DNA from: Parasedimentitalea maritima
GTDB taxonomy: Bacteria; Pseudomonadota; Alphaproteobacteria; Rhodobacterales; Rhodobacteraceae
Assembly: GCF_005771405.1 (NCBI RefSeq)
Contig: NZ_VAUA01000004.1
Span: 186,001-250,000 of the forward strand
DNA: 64,000 nt
Direction of reading: 5' to 3'
Position 1 is the stretch's first letter. Each line of letters begins with the position of its first letter. The translations under genes were made by a program, and so were the position numbers. The notes beneath the pieces are model-generated. The model saw only the letters and a program-made list of their open reading frames with translations, was not told the origin of the DNA and did no database searches. Of the stretch, positions 53,722 to 61,976 are shown in pieces.

Positions 53722-54911
53722 CCCAAGCTGTAAAGCAACACCTGATCGACCCCGAGATTTGCATCCGCTGTTATACCTGCGAGATGACATGCCCCGAAGA
53801 GGCGATCGTGCATGATGATGTCAATGTGGTTGTTGACGCATCCAAGTGTAATTTTTGCATGGATTGTATCCCGGTTTGCCCAACCGGCTCGATCGACGAA
53901 TGGCGGGTGGTCACAAGCCCTTACTCAGTTGATGATCAATTCGATTGGGAGGAAATGCCGGAACAAGCCGATATCGCCGAAGGTGGCGAAGCTGAAAGCG
54001 GCCTGGAAGCCCTGGACGATGCTATGGCAGAGCTGTTGGCCAAAGCGCACGCGGGCGCGGGCGGCAAGGCCAAAGCCCCGGCCAGTGCCTCCAAGCCCTC
54101 GATTAATATGTATAACCTTGGCAAACCGGCTACCGCACGAGTTCAGGGCAATTATCGGCTGACTGAAGAGACCAGTGATGCCGATGTCCGACATATTATT
54201 CTTGATCTTGGTGGCTTGCCATTTCCGGTTCTCGAAGGTCAAAGCATCGGGATCATTCCACCGGGTACTGATGACAACGGTCAGCCGCACTTGCCGCGCC
54301 TGTACTCAGTTTCAAGCCCTCGCGACGGTGAACGCCCGGGCTATTTGAACATTTCGCTGACGGTCAAACGGGAACCGCAGGGCGTGTGTTCAAATTACGT
54401 TTGCGATCTGGCTGCGGAGGATGAAGTTCAGCTAACTGGTCCGTTTGGATCTACCTTCCTAATGCCCAGCGATCCTCAGGCCGACATACTGATGATTTGC
54501 ACCGGCACCGGGTCAGCTCCGTTTCGCGGCTTTACTATGCGCCGACAGAGGGTCTCGCCGCAGGACAAAGACAGCATGACATTGGTATTCGGTGCCCGCC
54601 GACCGGGGGAATTGCCCTACTTTGGGCCGCTCAAGAAAATCCCAGACAGTTTTATGGCCAAGCATTTTGCATTTTCCCGTCAAGAGGATGCGCCCAAACA
54701 ATATGTGCAGGACCGCCTGCGCGAGGAAGCGGATCGGGTGGCAAAGCTGTTGCAGAACCCGAATGGGCATATCTACATTTGCGGACTAAAGGCGATGGAA
54801 CAGGGGGTCGAAGAGGCCTTGAGGGATATCGCCCGTGGTATCAATTTGAATTGGCCTGAGTTGAGAGATAGCATGCGTGACGACGGAAGATATCATGTGG
54901 AAACTTACTGA
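53718..54911 (+). CDS. boxA: Benzoyl-CoA 2,3-epoxidase, reductase subunit BoxA
   Basis: A 397-residue iron-sulfur flavoprotein. The N-terminal part holds two [4Fe-4S] sites, CIRCYTCEMTCPEEA and CNFCMDCIPVCPTGS. An Ala/Lys-rich linker (residues about 85-125) follows, then a ferredoxin-NADP-reductase-type domain with RLYSVSSPRDGER (FAD), MICTGTGSAPFRGF (NADP) and ICGLKAMEQGV. It passes NADPH electrons to BoxB. The start overlaps the small cysteine-protein gene; the thioesterase gene begins directly after its stop. Confidence 0.95.
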   Translation: MTQAVKQHLIDPEICIRCYTCEMTCPEEAIVHDDVNVVVDASKCNFCMDCIPVCPTGSIDEWRVVTSPYSVDDQFDWEEMPEQADIAEGGEAESGLEALDDAMAELLAKAHAGAGGKAKAPASASKPSINMYNLGKPATARVQGNYRLTEETSDADVRHIILDLGGLPFPVLEGQSIGIIPPGTDDNGQPHLPRLYSVSSPRDGERPGYLNISLTVKREPQGVCSNYVCDLAAEDEVQLTGPFGSTFLMPSDPQADILMICTGTGSAPFRGFTMRRQRVSPQDKDSMTLVFGARRPGELPYFGPLKKIPDSFMAKHFAFSRQEDAPKQYVQDRLREEADRVAKLLQNPNGHIYICGLKAMEQGVEEALRDIARGINLNWPELRDSMRDDGRYHVETY

Positions 54912-55358
54912 ATGACATCGCAGGAAGCATCAACAGAACCAGCTAATTTCACCCATCAAATTCGGGTTGGCTGGGGTGACTGTGACCCGGCGCAGATTGC
55001 CTATACGGGCCGGCTCCCTTGGTTTGCGCTTGAAGCAATCGACGCTTGGTGGGAGCATGTTCTAGGTGGTGATGGCTGGTTTCAGATGGAGTTGGACCGT
55101 GGAACCGGAACGCCATTTGTACACATGAGCATCGATTTTCGGTCACCGGTGACACCGCGTCATAGGCTGATCTGTGAAGTTTGGCCCTGTAAACTGGGAG
55201 GTAGCTCCATCGCGTTTCGGGTCAACGCGCGGCAGGACGGCAAGCTGTGCTTTGAGGGCAAATTTGTTTGTGTTTTCATCGCGCCCGAAACGTTCACAAC
55301 GAAGCCTGCACCGCCTGACATTCGCGATATTGTGACCCCACTCCTCCGGCCCGAGTAA
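54912..55358 (+). CDS. Hotdog-fold acyl-CoA thioesterase (box-operon type)
   Basis: A 148-residue protein of the 4-hydroxybenzoyl-CoA thioesterase family. IRVGWGDCDPAQIAYTGRLP contains the catalytic Asp of this hotdog group. A similar thioesterase is common in box clusters and is thought to release benzoate from benzoyl-CoA when CoA is trapped. Its ATG directly follows the boxA stop, so it is part of the operon. Confidence 0.88.
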   Translation: MTSQEASTEPANFTHQIRVGWGDCDPAQIAYTGRLPWFALEAIDAWWEHVLGGDGWFQMELDRGTGTPFVHMSIDFRSPVTPRHRLICEVWPCKLGGSSIAFRVNARQDGKLCFEGKFVCVFIAPETFTTKPAPPDIRDIVTPLLRPE

Positions 55359-55440
55359 CCCTGTAACCGCAAAATAATGCAGGTTCCCTGCTGTTAGGCG
55401 GGTTTCTGTTTGAACGTGCGGCTTAGTCGCTTTAGATTCG

Positions 55441-55454
55441 TGCAATATGTTACA
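55441..55454 (+). promoter_or_regulatory. BoxR-type operator overlapping the boxR start region
   Basis: TGCAATATGTTACA lies 15 bp before the boxR ATG. It fits the same pattern with one mismatch in the second TGCA. Binding here would place BoxR under its own control. Confidence 0.6.
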
Positions 55455-55469
55455 CATTTCGGCAGCCTT

Positions 55470-56387
55470 ATGAGTGAGATCACCAATTTCCGCGGCGAGA
55501 CCAGTTCGGTGTCGGATAGCGATCAAATCGACACTTCGGTATCGGCCCTAATCGCGCGGGTGGGTGAGCGGGTTCGTCGAGCGCGTGAACGCAAAGGTAT
55601 TTCCCGCCGTGTTCTGTCCGAACAATCCGGTGTGTCGCCGCGCTATCTGGCCCAGCTTGAAAGTGGTGAGGGCAATATCTCGATCGGGTTGTTACAGCGT
55701 GTGGCAATTGCGCTGGATCATCGTATTGAGTGGTTGACGGGTGAAGAGGACCCGTGGACATCGGATGCAATGCGCGTCGGTGATTTGTTTAGCAGTTCCA
55801 GCGTCGCTACTCAGCAGAAAGTGATGAGTTTGTTGTCACCTGAACCCGAGGCCAACCAGCGGGCCGGGCGGATCTGCCTAGTGGGCCTGCGCGGGGCTGG
55901 AAAATCCACTTTGGGGGCAATGGCCGGACAGGCGCTGGGGCTGCCCTTTGTCGAGCTGAACTCCGAGATCGAGGCGCAAAGCGGCATGCCGGTGGACGAG
56001 GTCATGGCGCTGTATGGGCAAGAGGGATATCGCAAGCTGGAGGCGCAAGCGATTTCACGGATTACCGCCACACATGACAGTTTGATCCTGGCCGCAGCAG
56101 GTGGTGTGGTGGGTGAACCAGAGACCTACAACAGCCTGTTGACCGGGTTTCATACCATTTGGATCAAGGCGAGCCCGGATGAACACATGTCGCGGGTCCG
56201 TGCACAGGGGGATGAACGCCCAATGGCCGGCAATCCCGAAGCGATGGAGCAGTTGCGGTCTATCCTGACCAGCCGCGAGGCGCTGTACGGCAAGGCGCTG
56301 GCGCAGCTGGATACCTCGGGGCAGGAAGTTGAAGAAACCTTGGCGGGTTTGGTTGATCTGATCCGAGATCGAGGTTTTTTAGGCTAG
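55470..56387 (+). CDS. boxR: BoxR/BzdR-family transcriptional regulator (HTH + shikimate-kinase-like domain)
   Basis: A 305-residue regulator. The N-terminal XRE-type HTH (residues about 28-90) contains GISRRVLSEQSGVSPRYLAQ and GNISIGLLQRVAIAL. The C-terminal half is shikimate-kinase-like with Walker A GLRGAGKSTLG and ELNSEIEAQSGM. In BzdR and BoxR this domain senses benzoyl-CoA rather than acting as a kinase (established for the family). The ATG at 55470 is used; no strong ribosome binding site is visible. It is the presumed regulator of the TGCA-TAT motif in this region. Confidence 0.9.
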   Translation: MSEITNFRGETSSVSDSDQIDTSVSALIARVGERVRRARERKGISRRVLSEQSGVSPRYLAQLESGEGNISIGLLQRVAIALDHRIEWLTGEEDPWTSDAMRVGDLFSSSSVATQQKVMSLLSPEPEANQRAGRICLVGLRGAGKSTLGAMAGQALGLPFVELNSEIEAQSGMPVDEVMALYGQEGYRKLEAQAISRITATHDSLILAAAGGVVGEPETYNSLLTGFHTIWIKASPDEHMSRVRAQGDERPMAGNPEAMEQLRSILTSREALYGKALAQLDTSGQEVEETLAGLVDLIRDRGFLG

Positions 56388-56434
56388 TTCAACCCTATTC
56401 TGACAGCTTTGAATGCTGTGGGCATTCGAGTTAC

Positions 56435-57649
56435 TCAGACGGGCTCTCGTAGCCAGCCTTCCGTAAACACGACCTGCGATAGCCCCGCAAACCGTGCAAC
56501 GCGTTGTAGTTCACTTTCCAACTTGCGAATGCGGGAAGGGGACCATTTGATGCCGCGCTCGGGCCAGACTGCTGTGACCTGCAACATGTCTGCATCGCGC
56601 TTTGCTTTCATGTCGATCCGGCCCACCATGCGCTCGCCCTCGAATAGGGGGAAAACGTAGTAGCCGTAGATGCGCTTGGGGGCGGGAACAAAAACTTCGA
56701 TCCGGTAGTGAAACCCAAACAACCGCTCGGCGCGTTTTCGGTCGCGCAGAGCGGGATCAAAGGGGCTGAGCACCCGCATACGGCCAGGTGCTGGTCCAAT
56801 ATCCTGAGCGGACTCAACTGTTCCTGGTCGGGCAAAGGCGCGACGCAACTTGCCATCGGTATGGGCTACGTCGACCTCTTCGAGGTTGCCCTGTTCCAGC
56901 TGCGTTTTGCACCAGTCCCGGGCTTCGGTGGTTGAGACAGTATCCCAAAACGCGGCGATCTCACGCGACGTGGCAAAGCCAAGCCGATCTAAGGCTCCAC
57001 TGCAAAGGGTATCGAGCGTTTTGGCTTCGTCAAAGGGCGAGACACCGGGGCATAGATGCTCTTCAATCACCCGTTCGGTCAGGTCATATTGTTTTTGGAA
57101 CCCCTTGCGGCCAACTACGGTTAGCGCGCCGGATCGCCACAGGTATTCCAGTGCGGTTTTTGACGGGTGCCAGTCCCACCAGCCACCCGATCCCTTTTTC
57201 TCGTCTTTGCCTACGTCGGACGACCCAACGGCCCCGTGATCTCGGATATGTTGCAGCACAGTGTCGAACTGCGCCTCATAGTTATCACGGTGCCAGTTGC
57301 GGTATCTCGATTTTAGACGAGCGGCATCCCGTTTGAATCGTAGGTGCCATTGAGGGTAGAATTGCATTGGGATGACGGCCGCATCATGGGTCCAATGTTC
57401 AAACAGCTCCCGGTCACCTTCGTACAACTGTTTCAGGTTTTGGGCGCGGTATGATGGGCGCCGGGAATACAAGATCATGTCATGGGCCCGCGCCACGGTA
57501 TTGATGCTGTCCAGCTGGACAAAGCCAAGCCGGGTGATCAGTTCCAGTAGTTCAGGGCCTTTGGCAGAGCCGGTCGGAGTCTCGATCAGTGCGTGCCGGT
57601 CCATAAACAGCCGTCGCGCTGTGCGATTGTCGAGTTGTTGCAGGGCCAT
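56435..57649 (-). CDS. YcaQ-family winged-helix DNA glycosylase-like protein
   Basis: A 404-residue protein of the HTH_42/YcaQ family. In E. coli YcaQ is a DNA glycosylase that unhooks interstrand crosslinks; other members protect against self-made alkylating products. Visible stretches are ALIETPTGSAKGPELLELIT with LGFVQLDSIN, a central winged-helix region, and QVTAVWPERGIKWSP late. The ATG at 57649 overlaps the stop of the upstream LacI gene (TAATG), so the two are translationally coupled. Whether it works on crosslinks or another adduct is unknown. Confidence 0.85.
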   Translation of the reverse strand: MALQQLDNRTARRLFMDRHALIETPTGSAKGPELLELITRLGFVQLDSINTVARAHDMILYSRRPSYRAQNLKQLYEGDRELFEHWTHDAAVIPMQFYPQWHLRFKRDAARLKSRYRNWHRDNYEAQFDTVLQHIRDHGAVGSSDVGKDEKKGSGGWWDWHPSKTALEYLWRSGALTVVGRKGFQKQYDLTERVIEEHLCPGVSPFDEAKTLDTLCSGALDRLGFATSREIAAFWDTVSTTEARDWCKTQLEQGNLEEVDVAHTDGKLRRAFARPGTVESAQDIGPAPGRMRVLSPFDPALRDRKRAERLFGFHYRIEVFVPAPKRIYGYYVFPLFEGERMVGRIDMKAKRDADMLQVTAVWPERGIKWSPSRIRKLESELQRVARFAGLSQVVFTEGWLREPV

Positions 57650-58674
57650 TAGCGTCGCTTTAGCGTGTCGCCATAACTGATGGTCGGGTTCAGCGTAATC
57701 CGGGTTTCGATTTCTTCCTCGGGGTTGTCTAGTTGGGCAGCGATGATCTCAGCCGCTTTGCGCCCTATCTCAAGTCGGCATGCATCCATGGTGGCCAGTT
57801 TTCGAGGTAGCCCTTGGAGAAGTTCAACGTCGTTGAAACCGGCCAAGCCGATCTGTCCTGGAATATCAATGCCTTGCTCCAGCAGATACAACAACCCACC
57901 GGCACCGATCATGTCATTGGAGTAATAGAGAAAATCCAAATCGGGGGAGCGTTCCAGCATTTCGGCGGTCATTTCGCGGCCCTTGGCCAGCGCTGAACCG
58001 CCTGAGTAAAAGTTGCGGTCCTCGATCTCGACGCCTTCTTTGGCCAAGGCCTCTGTAAAGCCTTCAAAGCGTTTGCGGGCGCGATGGTCCAGTGGCATTT
58101 TTGTGCCCATAAACCCGATATGGCGATAACCAGCCTTGAGGATGGCTTTGGCCATTTCACGGCCTGCACGGCGGTGTGAAATTCCCACCATCGCATCCAC
58201 CGGCTTGCCGTCGGTATCCATGATTTCGACCACTGGGATACCTGCAGCGTTCAGCATCGCGCGCGCAGAATCTGTGTGCTCTAATCCAGCGATTATCACG
58301 CCCGAAGGCCGCCATGAAAGCATCTCGTAGAGTACTTTTTCTTCTTTTTCTGGTTGATAATCGGTAACGCCGACAACTGGCTGCAGCTGGGTGGTTTCAA
58401 GAACTTCATTGATACCGGTTAGGACTTCCGGGAACACCATGTTGGACAGTGACGGAATAATCACGGCAACCAGATTGACCCGGTTAGAGGCTAAAGCACC
58501 AGCAATTTTGTTGGGCACATAGCCCAGCTCTTTGGCGGCGGCGAGCACCTTGACGCGCGTCTTTTCCGATACGTCGCCCCGATTGCGTAGCACCCGACTG
58601 ACGGTCATCTCGGAAACCCCTGTGGCTTCGGATACATCGCGGAGGGTCAGGGGGCGTTTGTTGTCCGATGTCAC
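57649..58674 (-). CDS. LacI-family transcriptional regulator
   Basis: A 341-residue LacI-type regulator. The N-terminal HTH reads TLRDVSEATGVSEMTVSRVL, then NRGDVSEKTRVKVLAAAKEL and GYVPNKIAGALASNRVNLVA. The sugar-binding-like effector domain follows. A GTG start at 58674 is preferred because GAGG lies about 8 nt upstream; a TTG at 58719 is the extreme upstream alternative. It is unusual to find it co-translated with a YcaQ-like gene. The target is unknown; a weak palindrome CAATGG-GG-CCATTG lies upstream at 58731-58744. Confidence 0.88.
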   Translation of the reverse strand: MTSDNKRPLTLRDVSEATGVSEMTVSRVLRNRGDVSEKTRVKVLAAAKELGYVPNKIAGALASNRVNLVAVIIPSLSNMVFPEVLTGINEVLETTQLQPVVGVTDYQPEKEEKVLYEMLSWRPSGVIIAGLEHTDSARAMLNAAGIPVVEIMDTDGKPVDAMVGISHRRAGREMAKAILKAGYRHIGFMGTKMPLDHRARKRFEGFTEALAKEGVEIEDRNFYSGGSALAKGREMTAEMLERSPDLDFLYYSNDMIGAGGLLYLLEQGIDIPGQIGLAGFNDVELLQGLPRKLATMDACRLEIGRKAAEIIAAQLDNPEEEIETRITLNPTISYGDTLKRR

Positions 58675-59080
58675 GTTGGCTGCCTCATGTTGTTGTTTAT
58701 AGGAGGTTAGCGCAATCAAGCCTCACAGTACAATGGGGCCATTGCAAGTGGATATATCGTCTTTGCGCGTAGGTAATTTAGCGCCTTTTGGGAAACAGTT
58801 GTGGATTGATATACAGGCGTTTTTGAGCTCAATTCGCGCGGTGTTACAAAATGCGACCGGGCTTCTCTGCGTGGAGTCAGGCTAGCATGGGCTCCTTACT
58901 AGTGGACAGGGTACTAATGCAGCTACATGGCACCGTGGTTCAACGGAATAGAGCGAAACAACCGCCTTCGTCTTGCATTTCCTGTAAGTGCAATGTTTTC
59001 AAGGGCTTATTTCGATTGGATTTGGCAGGCGCCTACTGAGTTGACATAAGTAGGGGTTTCTTTCAAAACACATAGTGTGT
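58675..59080. other. 406-bp gap before tRNA-Arg
   Basis: It contains the palindrome CAATGG-GG-CCATTG (58731-58744), which may be a site for the adjacent LacI regulator, and a TTGACA at 59041-59046 that is a likely -35 for tRNA-Arg. No coding frame is recognised in the rest. Confidence 0.5.
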
Positions 59081-59157
59081 GGGCCGTTAGCTCAGCCGGA
59101 TAGAGTGCCAAATTCCTAATTTGGAAGCCGCAGGTTCGATTCCTGCACGGCCCACCA
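59081..59157 (+). tRNA. tRNA-Arg (anticodon CCU)
   Basis: A 77-nt cloverleaf including CCA. Acceptor GGGCCGT pairs with ACGGCCC, with the discriminator A followed by CCA. The anticodon stem CCAAA / TTTGG encloses TTCCTAA, anticodon CCU (reads AGG). T arm around GCAGGTTCGATTCCTGC. A good -35 (TTGACA) lies 35 bp upstream. Confidence 0.97.
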
Positions 59158-59249
59158 TCTCAAAAACTCTAATGCTGTATAGGACTTTTGGCTCAGGACG
59201 GTTGTCCAGGGCAACGTAGTTGAATGTCATCTGAACCATACAGCCAAGT

Positions 59250-60281
59250 CTAATTTATCGTTAGCGCACCAGGCGACAAATATTCAGGCAGAGCAGGGGG
59301 TTGCAAAACGGAAAGAGTTTGCAGTCTTTTACTGGTTCTTTCGCTTGCTCCAGACAAATGAATCGCAAGTAGTTCGCAGGCGGTTCGGAAATCTTTGCGA
59401 GCCAATGCTTCATAGATGACGAGATGCTCTTGGATAAGGCGCTTGCCGTCTGGGGATCGTCCTAAGATCAAACGAAACATCTCGTTTATTGCTAATACTA
59501 ACCGTGATTTCTGGAGTGTTTTAAGCAAGTGGTCATTGGTGCAACCAGCGAGGGCCCGAACGTGTAAAGCGTTCTCTAGCTCGGAAATCTCTTCTGAACT
59601 GGGCTCTGCTTTTTGACCGTTCAAGTTCGCCAAACGGGCCAAAGCCAATTCGATTTGCGCATCTGCCAATAAAGGGCCGGACTCGGCTAAGGCCACTGGT
59701 TCTAGCAGGATACGGAGTTGATAATGATTGCGCACGTCAGATGCAGTTAGCACCGGAAGTACCCATTTCGAACGTTCGTTTTTTTGAACGATCCCTGAAT
59801 TTCGCAATTGAGAGAGCATATCTCGGACAACAGATCTACTGACAGAAAACTGCTCTGTTAGTTTTGCTTCGCTGATCTGCAAAGGGCCAAATGGTAAGGC
59901 GCGGATCAGCTCCTCCCGCAACACCGGTAGGATTTGATCGGGATTGGAAACGGCCCTCGGAACCGATCCATTTGATGTGGCATCGAACAGGGCGCGTTCA
60001 ATGGACCCGCGATGGGGGTTAACTGAAGAATCAGACCCAACCAAGAAACCGCGACCATCAAATCGTGTGATCCTATTTGCGTCATGAAGGGCCGAAAGTG
60101 CTTTTCTGATGGTTGTTCGGCTTGTGTTGAAATGTCGTGCCAGTGGCTCTTCAGTTAATACCCAGCCGGGTTTCAGACGGCCGATTTGAATCGCGTCTTC
60201 GACTGCCTTTGAGATCGATATGTATCTGGGAATAAGGGACAAATTAAGGATTCTTCTTTCCGCTTTCAGTCGGAGCAGCAC
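59250..60281 (-). CDS. GntR-family regulator with two winged-helix domains
   Basis: A 343-residue protein. The first wHTH (residues about 20-85) contains LKPGWVLTEEPLARHFNTSR and KALSALHDANRITRFDGRGF. A second wHTH-like domain (about 118-180) has LQISEAKLTEQFSVSRSVVR followed by DMLSQLRNSGIVQKNERSKW. The remaining C-terminal part is an all-helical FCD-like ligand domain. Most FadR-type regulators have only one wHTH, so this tandem layout is unusual. The start is a GTG at 60281. It is divergent from an NCS1 permease (139 bp between starts), its probable target. Confidence 0.82.
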   Translation of the reverse strand: MLLRLKAERRILNLSLIPRYISISKAVEDAIQIGRLKPGWVLTEEPLARHFNTSRTTIRKALSALHDANRITRFDGRGFLVGSDSSVNPHRGSIERALFDATSNGSVPRAVSNPDQILPVLREELIRALPFGPLQISEAKLTEQFSVSRSVVRDMLSQLRNSGIVQKNERSKWVLPVLTASDVRNHYQLRILLEPVALAESGPLLADAQIELALARLANLNGQKAEPSSEEISELENALHVRALAGCTNDHLLKTLQKSRLVLAINEMFRLILGRSPDGKRLIQEHLVIYEALARKDFRTACELLAIHLSGASERTSKRLQTLSVLQPPALPEYLSPGALTIN

Positions 60282-60361
60282 GTTTCAACCGGTACAATCT
60301 GAACGTTCCAACTATCTGTTCTGTGTAACTTAGGTTGTCGGACTGGGCAATAAAAGGCTTC

Positions 60362-60377
60362 CATTTTCTATAAAATG
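60362..60377. promoter_or_regulatory. Palindrome in the GntR/NCS1 divergent promoter
   Basis: CATTTT-CTAT-AAAATG has perfect 6-bp arms in the 139-bp intergenic region. It is a candidate operator for the GntR regulator or part of the NCS1 promoter. This is an inference from symmetry only. Confidence 0.4.
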
Positions 60378-60420
60378 AACTTACGAATACAAAAAATCAT
60401 TAATTCAGGGAGGGATGGAA

Positions 60421-61929
60421 GTGGCACTATCGGAAATGACGAACAGTCAGTCAGCTAAGGGTGAAACGTCGAGCTTGTTGGAGGCGTCGATCCTGCCAAC
60501 ATGGCTTAATCAACGGACCATTGGCGGACTGGGATACGTTTGGATCTGGATTGGGATGGCGGTGATTATCGCGACGTTTCAGCTGGGCGCGGGGGGCGTT
60601 GCAGGTTTACCACTGGCAACTGTTATTGCGACAATATTCCTGGCCAACCTAGCGTTGGGTCTGGTCATGGCGTTGACCGCTGACATTGGTACCGAACATG
60701 GCATTAGCTTTGCGGTTTACCTGAGAGCGCCTTTTGGAACGGTGGGGACGCATTTGCCATCGGTGACACGTGGGATCGTGGCATCGGCGTGGTTTGGAAT
60801 ACAAACCTATCTAGGAGCGCTGGCTCTCAACGGGATCGTGTCCTATTTGACCGGTTTTGACAGCTGGGTGTTCTGGTACGTTGTCTTTGGTGTTGTCCAA
60901 ATCATCAACACCGCATTGGGTATTCGTGCGGTTCAACTGCTGGCGAGTATCGCTGCACCAGCCATCATCGCAATCTCCATCTGGATGTATTTCACTTTGG
61001 AAGGCGTGGCTTCGGCTGAGGGGCATAACATCTGGACCTTTGCGGGTGATGCAGAAATGAGCATTGTTGCATTGTTCGTTGCAAACATGGCGTTTTGGTC
61101 TGCCCTTGCTGTGGATATCCCGAACATCACACGGTTCTTGAAGACTAAAGGTGGTGAGAAGAACTTTTTTCGTCGCAACCGAAACGTCTTTGTCGCGCAG
61201 TTCATTGCACTGCCAGTCGCGCAAAGCTGGATCGCTCTTATCGGTGCGGTGTCATTCATTGCAACGGGTGACTGGAACCCGATCAGTGTTATTCAGGAAC
61301 AGGGAACGGGTGTTACGCTCATTGTTCTTTTGGCGATGGTAATCTTGGCGCAATGGTCAACCAATACCAGCGCGAACCTCATCCCTGCCGCTCTGACCTT
61401 TGTGAATGCCGGGGCGCCACGTATTTCTTACGCGGTGGGCATCGTTCTTGCAGGCATCGTCGGGACGCTAACGATGCCGTGGTTAATCCTGAACCATCTG
61501 TTCACTTATCTGGGAATGTACGGAGCGATTTTGTCTGCCGTTGGTGGCATCATGGTCTGTGACTATTTCCTGATCCGAGGCCGTCGATTGAATGTGGTGG
61601 ATCTATACCGTGAAAATGGTCAATTCCGGTACTTCGGCGGGTGGAACCCGGCAGGTTTGATCGCCTGGGTCATCGGCGGTGGACTGGCGCTGTACCTCAT
61701 TCAGTACGCATATGTCGTCGGCTTTCCTGTTGCGATGGTCGTCTACTATGTCCTGATGAAAACCTGGGTCATGCCTCAGTGTCAGCAGGCAGAAGTAATA
61801 GATCCTGACGACCAGAAATACCTCGCAACGTCGGTCAACTTGAACTGGGTTTACACAGCGGAGAAAGGAATGCAGCGCGTCAAAACTGCAGACATTCCAG
61901 CCGCCGCCATTGCCCGTGAAGATTTGTAA
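60421..61929 (+). CDS. NCS1-family permease (cytosine/purine/allantoin/hydantoin type)
   Basis: A 502-residue, 12-TM nucleobase-cation symporter-1 family transporter. The N-terminal LPTWLNQRTIGGLGYVWIWI and a later NIPNITRFLK fit NCS1 proteins, which import pyrimidines, purines, allantoin, hydantoins or thiamine with Na+ or H+. A GTG at 60421 is chosen because GGGAGGG lies 6 nt upstream; ATG 60415 would overlap that site. It is in an operon with an amidase and a polysaccharide-deacetylase-family hydrolase, so a cyclic amide, imide or heterocycle is the likely substrate. Confidence 0.88.
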   Translation: MALSEMTNSQSAKGETSSLLEASILPTWLNQRTIGGLGYVWIWIGMAVIIATFQLGAGGVAGLPLATVIATIFLANLALGLVMALTADIGTEHGISFAVYLRAPFGTVGTHLPSVTRGIVASAWFGIQTYLGALALNGIVSYLTGFDSWVFWYVVFGVVQIINTALGIRAVQLLASIAAPAIIAISIWMYFTLEGVASAEGHNIWTFAGDAEMSIVALFVANMAFWSALAVDIPNITRFLKTKGGEKNFFRRNRNVFVAQFIALPVAQSWIALIGAVSFIATGDWNPISVIQEQGTGVTLIVLLAMVILAQWSTNTSANLIPAALTFVNAGAPRISYAVGIVLAGIVGTLTMPWLILNHLFTYLGMYGAILSAVGGIMVCDYFLIRGRRLNVVDLYRENGQFRYFGGWNPAGLIAWVIGGGLALYLIQYAYVVGFPVAMVVYYVLMKTWVMPQCQQAEVIDPDDQKYLATSVNLNWVYTAEKGMQRVKTADIPAAAIAREDL

Positions 61930-61976
61930 CCCAACCAACTCGGGTGGGTGCAATTGCGCCCACCCACGAGGCAGCC

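Noticed and set aside
61931-61965. Hairpin GGGTGGG / CCCACCC between NCS1 and amidase as terminator
   Set aside because: The stem is clear but no T-run follows and the amidase starts 12 bp later in the same orientation; more likely an mRNA structure inside the operon.
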